Shown here piece after piece: positions 46,676 through 56,120 of a stretch of DNA of 64,000 nucleotides. A program made the translations under genes and the position numbers. The first letter of the stretch is position 1; each line of letters starts with the position of its first letter. The DNA is from Athripsodes cinereus (Eukaryota; Arthropoda; Insecta; Trichoptera; Leptoceridae), in the NCBI GenBank assembly GCA_947579605.1, contig OX388312.1:7440001-7504000 (forward strand), written 5' to 3'. The notes beneath the pieces were generated by a model that did no database searches, was not told the origin of the DNA, and saw nothing but the letters and a program-made list of their open reading frames with translations.

Positions 46676-46766
46676 CGTCGTTGGTTCTACGAAACCTCTT
46701 ATGCGCTCCAAACCAAATTTTAAAATTGGTTTGCAGCACATAACAGGTTTCACAGAACCGCCGACG
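46676..46766. repeat. 91-bp imperfect hairpin
   Basis: The left arm CGTCGTTGGTTCTACGAAAC...CAAATTTT and the right arm are inverted copies of about 45 bp with seven mismatches and one indel, meeting with almost no loop at AAATTTTAAAATT. GC-richer than its surroundings. It may be a tiny foldback MITE or a hairpin RNA; no TSD is evident. Confidence 0.8.
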
Positions 46767-46769
46767 TTA

Positions 46770-47439
46770 TTTGATTGTTTAGCCGCGCGTACCATCTGCC
46801 AAAAACGTCAAAACATATTTCGTAAACAATGGTTCATAATATACGTTAACAACTTGTAGATTTTAAATAATCTAGTTAATATATTTCGTTTTTATCAATA
46901 AGTTGTGTTGAGTGGTTTAAAAGTCGATAAATAGTACGTATAACAGCATACAACAAAGGCAAATACTGAAATGAAAGATATTGAAAAAAAGCATTCTATT
47001 CAAAAGTTTAACCAGCATTTGTTTTTACAATTTGATATTTTAAATTTGGAAAAGTGATAGTGTGTACTCAGAATGGAATGGTATAAAAAACAAATTGATG
47101 CAAGCATAATAATAAGTAGGTAATGATATACAGTATTTCAAAAGTGCCTACTTACATAATATATGCAAGTTTTAGAAATAATGTTATCTAATGTTTGGTA
47201 TAATTATTATATATTATTATGATGACATATTATGAGATAATTTTATTAAAAATTATACACATCATTTGATATGATAAATCTTTCTAAATTCTCTGTGTTT
47301 GATATAACAGATAACTATATTTAGAAATAAGAAGAAACTCAGAATATCCTACAATAAAATAAGAATGCATATTGTCGATCGTTGTAGATAATATGAGATT
47401 TTTGTGATTTTTCATAACATCGACAAAAGATTGTTAATA
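46770..47439. other. No recognisable feature
   Basis: AT-rich, nothing assignable. Confidence 0.45.
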
Positions 47440-47440
47440 C

Positions 47441-47705
47441 ATACTACTACTATACTATACTATACCATCACGGCATATCCCACAACTGGGGTAGCCAGCA
47501 GATCAGCTGCATGTAAGAAACATGCAAACTGTCCTCTTCGTGCCAATATAAAATCAAGACATTCAGGATGGGTGGCATACCTCATCACTTAATTTAAGAT
47601 GAAAAATGTCTTAATTTTTTCGAACACCTGCCTTTTACAGGACACTCGAAAACTTACGCAGAAGAGTGGGAGACCAATTCTTTACCGGGTGCTCCACGGG
47701 ATAAA
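47441..47705 (+). repeat. Family A repeat, best copy
   Basis: ACTACTACTATACTATACTA, TACCATCACGGCATATCCCA, GGGGTAGCCAGCAGATCAGC, GTCCTCTTCGTGCCAA, ACATTCAGGATGGGTGGCAT, CCTGCCTTTTACAGGACACT, GAAGAGTGGGAGACCAATTC, CCGGGTGCTCCACGGG. Used here as the consensus guide. The triplet/TACTA run marks one end and GCTCCACGGGATAAA the other. Confidence 0.92.
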
Positions 47706-47719
47706 ATAAAAAATGTTAA

Positions 47720-48187
47720 TACATCATGATTTATAAATTAAATCTTTATAAAAGAATACTTATTAAATGTTTTCAGCTCGCATACTGGATGACACATATC
47801 GTACAGAGGACATAAAAGTCAAAAAACAAACAAACAAATGAACCGATGTACCAACCAAAATATTAATGTATTGGATTCTATGCCATTCATGTCGGCCATT
47901 ATGAAATTAGCCCAAGATGTCATAAATATGCAATTTTAACTCGCATAATTCAGTACATCATGATTTATAAATTAAATCTTTATAAAAGAATACTTATTAA
48001 ATGTTTTCAGCTCGCATACTGGATGACACATATCGTACAGAGGACATAAAAGTCAAAAAACGAACAAACAAATGAACCGATGTACCAACCAAAATATTAA
48101 TGTATTGGATTCTATGCCATTCATGTCGGCCATTATGAAATTAGCCCAAGATGTCATAAATATGCAATTTTAACTCGCATAATTCAG
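47720..48187. repeat. 234-bp tandem duplication, one mismatch
   Basis: 47720-47953 and 47954-48187 are head-to-tail copies that differ at one base (A at 47828, G at 48062). Both start TACATCATGATTTATAAATT and end CGCATAATTCAG. The unit belongs to family F. Either a very recent duplication or an assembly artefact. Confidence 0.95.
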
Positions 48188-48550
48188 GAGTTTTTATCAT
48201 AACCAAACGCTATAATTTATAACCAAAATAATCCCTAAATGTTAAGTTTCAGTACTGATGTATTTCTCGTTACATCCATTTTGTAATTAATTCAATACAC
48301 TGAAAAATGTTCGACTATGAATATTGCTACTTACAAATACTTTCATAGATTTTCCCATACAAATTTTATTATTATAATTTCTTTATCAATACATAAGATA
48401 TTTTAAATGTTTTTAGCCTTGAACGTGCCCAGGAGATGAGACCTCGTATAGAGTGTATTATTTTACTTCTGTCTTTCCTTATTTCAGAGTCCATAAAGGA
48501 CATACGAACATACATACGAACGCATTAGAATATTTATGTGTGGATTTATC
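48188..48550. repeat. Family F repeat, copy 2 (distal part)
   Basis: GTTACATCCATTTTGTAATT, ATCAATACATAAGATATTTT, GTGCCCAGGAGATGAGACCT, CGTATAGAGTGTATTATTTT and TACTTCTGTCTTTCCTTATT match copy 1 closely. Confidence 0.78.
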
Positions 48551-48992
48551 TTTTTTGTTATGGGAACAACGTTTATCGCTTTCATTTTATCAAAAAAGAT
48601 TAACGATGAGTGATATCTTGTCACGCGATTTGAGAATTAAATAATAAATAACAAGCAATATCTATGTACGTAATAACAATATTTTTATCGCACGCTCGAA
48701 ATTGACTCGTGTAAAAAAACAATACTGATAATATTTTGTGCTTATTTGTTTAACATACCTTCACTATTTTTGGATGTTTTATATCGATCAGTTTTTCCAA
48801 TCCAATATAATGCTTCTTTCAAAAATACAGAGAAAAAACCAGCTTCTACCATTCAGAACGTCTTTTCACCTATTGAGACATCTTTTTCTATATAAAAAAT
48901 CATATCGGTAATTGCAAAGGAGGAACAATCAATTCTAGTTTATGTCTCTATATTCTCTCATAATTTATCTATGTTAACCCTTAAATGCATCC

Positions 48993-49010
48993 TGTTGTCA
49001 TTTGACAACA
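48993..49010. repeat. piggyBac subterminal palindrome, copy 1
   Basis: TGTTGTCATTTGACAACA, an almost perfect palindrome, lies 2 bp inside the left terminal repeat. The same motif recurs twice in this element. Short subterminal repeats are common transposase-binding sites in piggyBac elements; that role is inferred. Confidence 0.75.
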
Positions 49011-49341
49011 CGATCTAAGCTATAATATTGGCGGGAAACGACTTGACATTGTGTAATGTTTTGTACTATAATCGATATTAGAAGATTTCTTCTTTACTAT
49101 ACTTGCAAAATCGTTTGCATTTGACTTAAGGTAAGAAAATTTTTGAGAGTTGAAGTTTTGAATTCTCTAGCTGTGATTTCTAATACTTTGCTTGAATTTG
49201 AAAACGAGTTTTTGGTGTATTTTTCAAATTATCTTACCGTAAAAAAATATTTACCAATAAAACACAGGTTAGTATGTTGGATTATGATAATTTTTTACAC
49301 ATTTTATGTTTATTTTATTTTTTTATACCTATTTTTATGAA

Positions 49342-49371
49342 TGTTGTCAATTGACAACAGCATGCATTAAG
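49342..49371. repeat. piggyBac internal palindrome, copy 2, with inverted end-like motif
   Basis: The perfect palindrome TGTTGTCAATTGACAACA (49342-49359) is followed by GCATGCATTAAG. Read on the minus strand this is CTTAATGCATGC followed by the palindrome, closely matching the left end of the element (terminal repeat then palindrome). The left end is therefore repeated in inverted orientation about 370 bp inside, just upstream of the transposase start. Confidence 0.75.
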
Positions 49372-49427
49372 TCACATTCAATTGAATGTACTGTGTATAT
49401 ATGTTATTTTGTATTTTAGATAACAAA

Positions 49428-50570
49428 ATGAGCACCAAAAAAAATTAAATGAAGAGGAGGTGGAGAGATATCTGGCCAAGTTAGATGGCAGTGAAGATGA
49501 GATGGAATTCAGCGATGATGACAGTGTTGCTGATGCTGAATACCGCCCTGAACTACCTTACGTTGATGACGAGTGCCAGGTTATTCCTTCTAATGGAGAT
49601 GTACCAGCATCTGAAGTTGACCCTCCTATCATAGAATATGAAAGTGACAATTCATTTACTCATCCCAGTATTGTAAGACCATCTTTTTCTAAAAATATCT
49701 TCAGTAAGCTACTTTGGAAGAAGACCCAAAGAGTATGTGATGAGTCAGCATCGTCGTCCATGGGGAACACAAGTCTTTCTCAAGATATATTAGATATGGA
49801 TACACCACTGCACTGTTACTTCTTTTCAGATGAATATATTATGGATGAAACAAATTTATACAGCGCAGAAAAAACTCCAACCAAGATGTATGATCCAACC
49901 AAGTAGCTATGACAGATTTAGAAATAAGGCAGTTTTTCGGAATATTAATTTTTATGTCAGTTTTTCGTTACCCCAGCACACGTTCTTACTAGTCAAATGA
50001 TTACCCATTTTTACCAATATGCAATACAATGACCATTAACCGTTTTGAAAAAATAAGGGAATGTCTTCATTTTAATAAAAATTCCACATTGTTACCAAGG
50101 ACCCATTCAGATCATGACAGGTTACACAAAATCAGGCCTTTATACGATCAGCTTAATGAAAAGTTTTCTAAAATTCCTTTGGAACAAAGTCTCTGCGTTG
50201 ATGAACAAATGTGTTCCTCAAAAATTGGACATTATATGAAGCAGTACCTTGCAAAAAAACCACACAAATGGGGCTTCAAACTGTTTGTATTGTGTGGCCA
50301 TTGGGCCATTTGGCAGGCCCTTCAGGCCTGCCCAATGGCCCGCCCGTGAGGACAAATTTAGTTTAATTATGCGGATAAATAGGAGTTCACAACTCCTGAG
50401 ATATCCGGGTGGAGGTGGGTCTCTCTTCAATGTTTGTATTGTGTGATATAACTGGGTTTGCGTATCGGTTTGAGATATATTCAGGGCAAGAAAATAACAG
50501 CGAATTGAGGAGGCCTGAGGAACCTGATTTACTACCCAGCAGCAATATAGTTTGTAATTTAAAAAAATAA
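49428..50570 (+). pseudogene. piggyBac transposase, multiply broken
   Basis: Residual DDE transposase of the piggyBac family (DDE_Tnp_1_7 type). The likely ATG is at 49428-49430, but an 8-A run (49437-49444) leaves the following long frame one base out. That frame opens with an acidic N-terminus (DGSEDEMEFSDDDS) as in piggyBac proteins and runs to a TAG at 49904-49906. The core domain continues in another frame from about 49909, with one in-frame TAG at 49990-49992 where a Trp codon is likely. It then carries FEKIRECLHFN, the first catalytic Asp in CVDEQM (codon 50200-50202) and YLAKKPHKWGFKLF. A 134-bp insertion interrupts it at 50297; after it the frame resumes with GFAYRFEIYSG and ends at TAA 50568-50570. 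The second and third catalytic Asp regions and the Cys-rich C-terminus are absent. Family assignment is firm, and non-function is clear. Confidence 0.92.
50282..50445. mobile_element. 134-bp insertion with 15-bp target duplication inside the transposase
   Basis: The 15-mer TGTTTGTATTGTGTG occurs at 50282-50296 and again at 50431-50445. Between them lie 134 bp (50297-50430) foreign to the transposase and richer in G+C. Removing the insert plus one duplicate makes the transposase frame continue without a gap from LFVLC into GFAYRF. The insert begins with an inverted pair (GCCATTGGGC near 50297 and GCCCAATGGC near 50330) around CAGGCC/GGCCTG motifs. It ends in CTTCAA with no poly-A. A 15-bp duplication suits LINE-mediated integration of a truncated retroposon, but the family is unknown to me. 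Confidence 0.82.
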
Positions 50571-50672
50571 AATAAAAAAATAAAAAAATAAAAAAAAATG
50601 TTTTATTTACTCGAAAATTTATGAGGAGATAATGATTGACTGACTTACATATTTTGAGCTATTACTGCATGG

Positions 50673-50690
50673 TGTTGTCAATTGACAACA
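50673..50690. repeat. piggyBac subterminal palindrome, copy 3
   Basis: Perfect palindrome TGTTGTCAATTGACAACA, 117 bp inside the right terminal repeat and identical to copy 2. Its wider spacing from the terminus makes the two ends asymmetric, as is usual in piggyBac elements. Confidence 0.75.
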
Positions 50691-50824
50691 TTCTTATTTT
50701 TTTCAAAATAAGACAAAAAACAAAAAAAAAATTTTTTTAATATTTTTCCTAGATAAATGAGTATAAAAATAATTTAATTTGATTTTTTCAATAAAAAATA
50801 AAAAATCATGCATTTAAGGGTTAA

Positions 50825-52574
50825 AAGGGAAAGAAAAAAAAAGTCAACTATACCTAATCCTTGATAGCTTTGTCATTTTCATTATATTTGTACAATTTCT
50901 CTCGCATTTTAGTATCTTTAGGTATTAAAGATAGTCAAACCATAAAAAATCAAATGGAAGGTACTTATTTATTACATTAGAAATAGAGGATCGGGGTTCT
51001 TCAGCTTAGATTACGTGTTTTGTTTGTTTATTGAAGTTTTTGGTGCTTAATTTAATTAGGATGTATAAGTTTTTGATATAATATACCTACATTACGTTTA
51101 TACGCGGAATAGTCAAAAATCCCATCGGGAATAAGGTAATATTATATTTTTATAATTTTGTATTTCATTTATGATTGAAAACATGAAAATATATATCTGG
51201 AAGATTCTCTTCTAATCGTTTAACTATCGGAAAAAAAACGTTTTGATAAGACGCTTAGTGGACAATTAATTGCTTTATTATTTTTATCTAAATGAGTACA
51301 TCTCACAAATCTGCTGATAAAATAATAAAACGATTTGCTGATAATTTAACTAATTAAATAAGTATCAGGCGAGCATAAAATGAAAAAGGTGAAATTTTTC
51401 CAATTGGATTCAAACATAATGATATAAAATTAATACCTTTCTACTTTGCCTTTATAATTATTTCAATGTGATACGAATACAAATGATACATTTCAAAACA
51501 CTTTTATAAATTATTGATAGCTGATATCAGAAAATTTTGTTCACCACCCTATTTTGATTGTCGCCTGATACTTTTCAATCTCAAATATTTAGTTACAGAT
51601 ATTTTTGACAACTGTTATTCTATGTGTACTGGCTTAGCATAGTTTTTCGGTGAATATTCATTGTCTCTTATTGTATAAATACTTATAGAAAATATTTTCT
51701 GTGGCATTTACAAGAATCTCTATACTAGGTATGTATAATACCTACGTATTTGTTTTGTTTACAGTGAGAACATACATCCATTTTACATTATCGTTGTACA
51801 ATACATAATTTCAACGACTAAGTCTTCATCAAAATGTTTTGCTTAACAATAACAGAGCTTCTGAATAACAATATTTACTTGCAATAATGCAAACAATATT
51901 ATTATTAAACACATAGGTATATACCTACTATAAAGTACATAACTAACTAAAGTTGACACAAGACTTTCTCGATGCTAAACGTATACTTAATTATTACTGT
52001 TAATACAAATACATATTGTAGGTAGGTATAGTATGTACCAATACAATTATACTACTACTAGAATAAATATTTTAATGTGTAGGTAAGTAAATATTTTTTT
52101 AAAACATTGCACATCAGTGATGAAAATGATGCGTTTGATTAAAATAAGCATATTAACTCACTTTCTTTGTGAAAAAAGTAATAATTAAAAACATTTCAAA
52201 TTTTTAAAATGTGTAGTCGAAAGTAATTATTGTTATTGTTTAAGCATTTTTTTTTCATATTTAAAGGATCAAACAGTCAATTTATTACAGAATATGTACA
52301 AAATAAACTTTCAATTTATTAACCAGCGAAATATCCTTAATTTACCAGAGATGTTAAAGCCTTAACAAACCCCATTGAAATTAAAATTTTTTTATTAAAA
52401 CCACACAAAATTCAATACTTTTTTTGTATTGGAAAGCTCAGATCAATAATTTACTACCCAAATGTGTGTACAGTTTGTACAAATGTGCTTTACGACGTAA
52501 GCGACACTATAATACTGTCCAATAATAATCCAGTTAGCTTACAAATACGCCGGTTATTCTAAAGGATTTTTTTT
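50825..52574. other. No recognisable feature
   Basis: AT-rich, nothing assignable. Confidence 0.5.
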
Positions 52575-52648
52575 ATTAGCACGGAGAGAAAGACTTGAAT
52601 GTTTATTACATATTTACTAGTTAGCTCATTTGTGGGAAATACCGTAAT
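52575..52648 (-). repeat. Family A repeat, tail fragment
   Basis: TAGCACGGAGAGAAAGACTT, GAATGTTTATTACAT, then TAGCTCATTTGTGGGAAATA and CCGTAAT match the tail third of family A; the GCAGCTGGTCTGCTGG block is lost. Confidence 0.65.
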
Positions 52649-53224
52649 TGATTAATAAAATAACTCCACCCAGCGTAAGCAAATGGGAGATTTATAATTT
52701 TCATATTTATTTGTTTAATATACCAGACATTGAACTGTTGTATAATAAATTACATATTATGATTAATAGTAATAATAATCACAAACAGCTGTTGTCCTCA
52801 TCACAATCGATAGTATTAATATTTAATGAAAAATAAATCACAACACTGTCTTAACATCATGTGCCCCTGATACCAGTTTGAGCAGTGTTTATAAATTTCA
52901 TTAAGTATCATGCAGTCCGTAAGAGGATCATTATTATTGCGATTAAGAACACGTACAAATATACATTGTAACAGGTAAACTTTGTATGGAACAAGTAATT
53001 AAATACGAGAGCTTATAATTTGTTCGTTATGTTACTCCGAGACGTGACCGTCCGAGAATTATAAGCCAATATCATATATAGCAGATCCTACAAAAAAATC
53101 TTACATAATTTCTATTCCAAGTAGCAAATTCTTTAGAAAAAAAAAACTAAAGCGAATTAACACTCAAATTTTAGGTTGATTTCCTATTGGTTTTAAATCG
53201 AAATTTCAGAAAATATTGTCTCCC

Positions 53225-53575
53225 TTACTTCTTCTTCGCCGTATCAGGTCCCCCCAACGTTAGCAATCACTCTGACAAAGGCTTCCCTATCCCGCGAAAC
53301 CGAGAACAGTTCCCTCACTTGTCTTATTTCGGTTCAGTCTCTTATGTAGCAGAGCCAAGACATTTGCCTTCTACTAGGACCACGCTGCCCCTCAAATATC
53401 ACCACCCAACCTTTACTTCTTAGGTACTTAGTTACTTATGCAGCTATTCCTGTCTACTGCTGAAGATAAGCCTCCCTCAAGTGTCTCCAGGCATCTCTGT
53501 CTTGTGTTCTTCAACCAGTCACCAGCGATTCTTCTAATGTCTTCTGACCAACCTTTACTTCTACTGGACTGAAAT
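53225..53575 (-). pseudogene. LINE ORF2 C-terminal remnants, two adjoining pieces
   Basis: The minus strand holds WSEDIRRIAGDWLKNTRQR (about 53505-53570), then in another frame WRHLREAYLQQ. Beyond it comes GRRQMSWLCYIRD and ELFSVSRDREAFVRVIANV (about 53235-53390). W.DDI....GW...A..R..WR.L.EAY.QQ and GRRR.SWL...RDW...E LF..A.DR..W..MI.NL are two well-known C-terminal signatures of insect non-LTR ORF2 proteins. The two pieces are from different families, both frameshifted. GC content is clearly above background. Confidence 0.75.
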
Positions 53576-54488
53576 TAAAAACTGTTGTTAACCACCTGAT
53601 TAAGTATTTACAAGAAAGATTGAAAACGCCAATAGAAGACATAATACTTCCCTCCCAATAAATAAAGTATCGTGAAGCAGTAACTAATACATAACTTGTT
53701 TCCATCAATGGTATATCGTATATCGTAAAGATTGTTGTTTCCATAATATAGACGATATTTTCTCTGTAATCATAAACACGTTATTTATTATAATAGGTAT
53801 ATTTTGTACTATTCTAGACATGTCTATGTTCAGCCACAATGTTATTTCTATTCGTCTATCTGTTATGTATCGTTATTTAGTATGAAGTTATAGTATTAAT
53901 AGTAAAACGCAAAGCTATAACATAGCAGACATCAGACAAACAGGTTAAAATGTCAATGTTCGTTACGATGATTAGTTTGAAATTCAATGTTTTGTGCATA
54001 TTAGATATTATTTTAGCATTTTTCATTTAAATTTGTATTAGGAATACTTAACCTTATCGTATTTATTTTCTAAATAATAATAATTAATTAGATTTTTTAT
54101 GTTCAGCGAGTTTTTCTTTAGGTTTTGAGTTTGTATGAAATTACTATAAAATTTAATTACATACTTATTTTTTATTGGTGTACTAAATTAATTCTTCTGA
54201 ATCTTAAATAACCTAACAGTTTCGTGAATATTGGTAGAAATGCAAAGTATATTACTGTCCAAAAAATAGAAAAAAAATACTCATTGTAAGAGAATTTTTA
54301 ATCAAAACTTCGGGAGGTGATGATTAAGTGTTTTTGTTATTGGAAAAAAAAAGAAAAGCTATTTTTACCTACAAGCTTTTGAGTGTACTGTACAATTACC
54401 TCTCTATGATATTCACTCACTATCTTCTTTAATTTCATTTCAACATCACATATTTATTTCTATGATCAAGTCTAACTTCTGTGAGAGT
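53576..54488. other. No recognisable feature
   Basis: AT-rich, nothing assignable. Confidence 0.45.
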
Positions 54489-54670
54489 GCCTTTGGTGTT
54501 GTTGGACTGGTTACGTGGAATCGCCTACCGGTGCCATTGAGAGATAGTCAGACTGTCACCAGCTTCTGAAGCAAATTGAAAAGTGAACTCTTCAACAGTG
54601 CCCTTGAGACGGTCTAGGGACTGTTAAACGGCGTATAAATAAAATCATCCAAATACATCATCATCACTTT
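54489..54670 (+). pseudogene. LINE ORF2 extreme C-terminus with CAT-type tail
   Basis: The plus-strand frame reads FGVVGLVTWNRLPVPLRDSQ, a stop in place of one residue, then SKLKSELFN. This is the F.V.G...WN.LP..LR.S....F...LK..LF pattern of RTE/CR1-like ORF2 ends. GGCGTATAAATAAAATCATC and a CATCATCATCA tail follow. Confidence 0.7.
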
Positions 54671-54717
54671 GATAAACATTATCTAATTTAATTATATTGT
54701 ATATTTATTACCACAAG

Positions 54718-54780
54718 TACAAACAGTTAGTCTGCTGTCTACATCGTTTGTGGAAAATGCCATGATGGTTTTGTATAGTA
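54718..54780 (-). repeat. Family A repeat, terminal fragment
   Basis: CAGTTAGTCTGCTGTCTACA, TCGTTTGTGGAAAATGCCAT and GATGG match the last 60 bp of family A. Confidence 0.65.
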
Positions 54781-54899
54781 CCTATATAACACATTGAGCT
54801 TGAACAATATAACAGAATTAATCAATAATTGTAATTTATTAAAACATTCATATTACATATTTCGATACGTATTGACCCTATTTTTTTAAAAAAAAGTCT

Positions 54900-55215
54900 T
54901 TTTTAAATATATTTTGAACCACTCTAGATAAATCATTCCAATTGATCACATTCATCCATAGTCAACCTATTTGAATAGGTATTAACTAGGTAGGTGTGTT
55001 GTATATGAAACACGTACATATTATGTGAACTTTCTTAAGAAGTGCACAACACAGAATTTCGACGCTTATGAATCGACTTAAGGTTTGGTTAGGAGTACTC
55101 TTTAAACAAGGTAACATTCCCAATTCCTCTGCGTCATGCTCGTCACATATATATAGGTATTTAAATTTTTGTTAAACTTCCACTTTGAAATCAATTTTTA
55201 TACGATTTTCTTAGA
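54900..55215 (-). repeat. Family H repeat, uninterrupted copy
   Basis: ATCATTCCAATTGATCACAT, AGTCAACCTATTTGAATAGG, GACGCTTATGAATCGACTTA and GGTAACATTCCCAATTCCTC are the complement of 14601-15462 without the hAT-like insert. The unoccupied target (minus strand CTACCTAG, 54986-54993) differs by one base from the duplicated CTAACTAG. Confidence 0.85.
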
Positions 55216-55925
55216 ATTGCTGCGTTTTCAAATAGGATAGACATCTGTTGTAGTTCAATGGAAAGTTCAATTTTTTAAAAGTCTGAGTATCAGTTTGATG
55301 CGAAGAGATATCGGTATTAAATATAATATTATCGGTACACATTTTGTTATTGAAATATCTGCCAAATAACAACATTCAGACGACACTCAATAACAATGCT
55401 TCATTATACATAATCGTACGAATAAACATCATACCAAATCATATTATCACATAGGTATTTATATAATATCTACTGATGTAGATATATTCATTAATGTGTG
55501 ATAAGAGAATACGTACACACAAACACACATACATAGACATACACAATATATACAATCAGATTCATACAATAATATTATTATCTTAGACAAAAGTAGGTGT
55601 GGCTATTACATATATATCTATGTAACTATAATACGTAATGTCATATTATACATTTACATATAATTATTTATTCATTATTATTATGGGTCTGCTTTTGTTG
55701 ATATAATAATATCATTGGCATGAATTTTGTTATATAGGTACCGTGATATAGTACTATGTTGTCAAGATTACTTATTCTGTTCCTTATTCTAGCATAAATA
55801 CTGTATTGGTATTAAAATTGTGCCTTGTATGAAATATGGAATTAGATGCATTGTTGTCTCATGACTGTTTGTAAAGTATAAGGAATAGCATGGTTATTAA
55901 AAGTTATATCACGTGATATAATACA
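55216..55925. other. No recognisable feature
   Basis: AT-rich; CACACAAACACACATACATA near 55515. Confidence 0.45.
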
Positions 55926-56120
55926 TTTCTTGCTTGCTTGGAAGCAGAGTCTTCGCCTCATGCTCAGTATTCGCGCGGTCCAATCTCAGGTGCCGCCAAA
56001 ATTCCCTTTCACGACACAAGCTTTAAAAATAACTATGAAAGGTGTATAAACTTGTATTTTACGGATACAACTTTACAAAAAACTTGGTTATGTCGAGTGC
56101 ATCCTTATTAAAAATTTAAA
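55926..56120 (+). mobile_element. tRNA-derived SINE family C, diverged copy
   Basis: GCTTGGAAGCAGAGTCTTCG (degenerate A region), CGGTCCAATCTCAGG (degenerate B box), then GTGCCGCCAAAATTCCCTTT, CACGACACAAGCTTTAAAAA and GAAAGGTGTATAAACTTGTA, with a weak A-rich end. The Pol III boxes look inactivated. Confidence 0.75.

Larger units (their letters stand above)
48974..50824 (+). mobile_element. piggyBac-type DNA transposon, internally deleted
   Basis: The element occupies 48978-50820 (1843 bp). It is bounded by a TTAA target site on each side (48974-48977 and 50821-50824). Its ends are a perfect 13-bp inverted repeat, CCCTTAAATGCAT at 48978-48990 and ATGCATTTAAGGG at 50808-50820. TTAA targets and ends starting with CCC are hallmarks of the piggyBac superfamily, and the interior encodes a piggyBac transposase remnant on the plus strand. 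The element is shorter than usual because the 3' half of the transposase is missing: coding sequence stops near 50570 and gives way to A-rich DNA. Both ends are intact, so it could once have been mobilised by a transposase supplied elsewhere. It looks immobile on its own. Confidence 0.93.
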
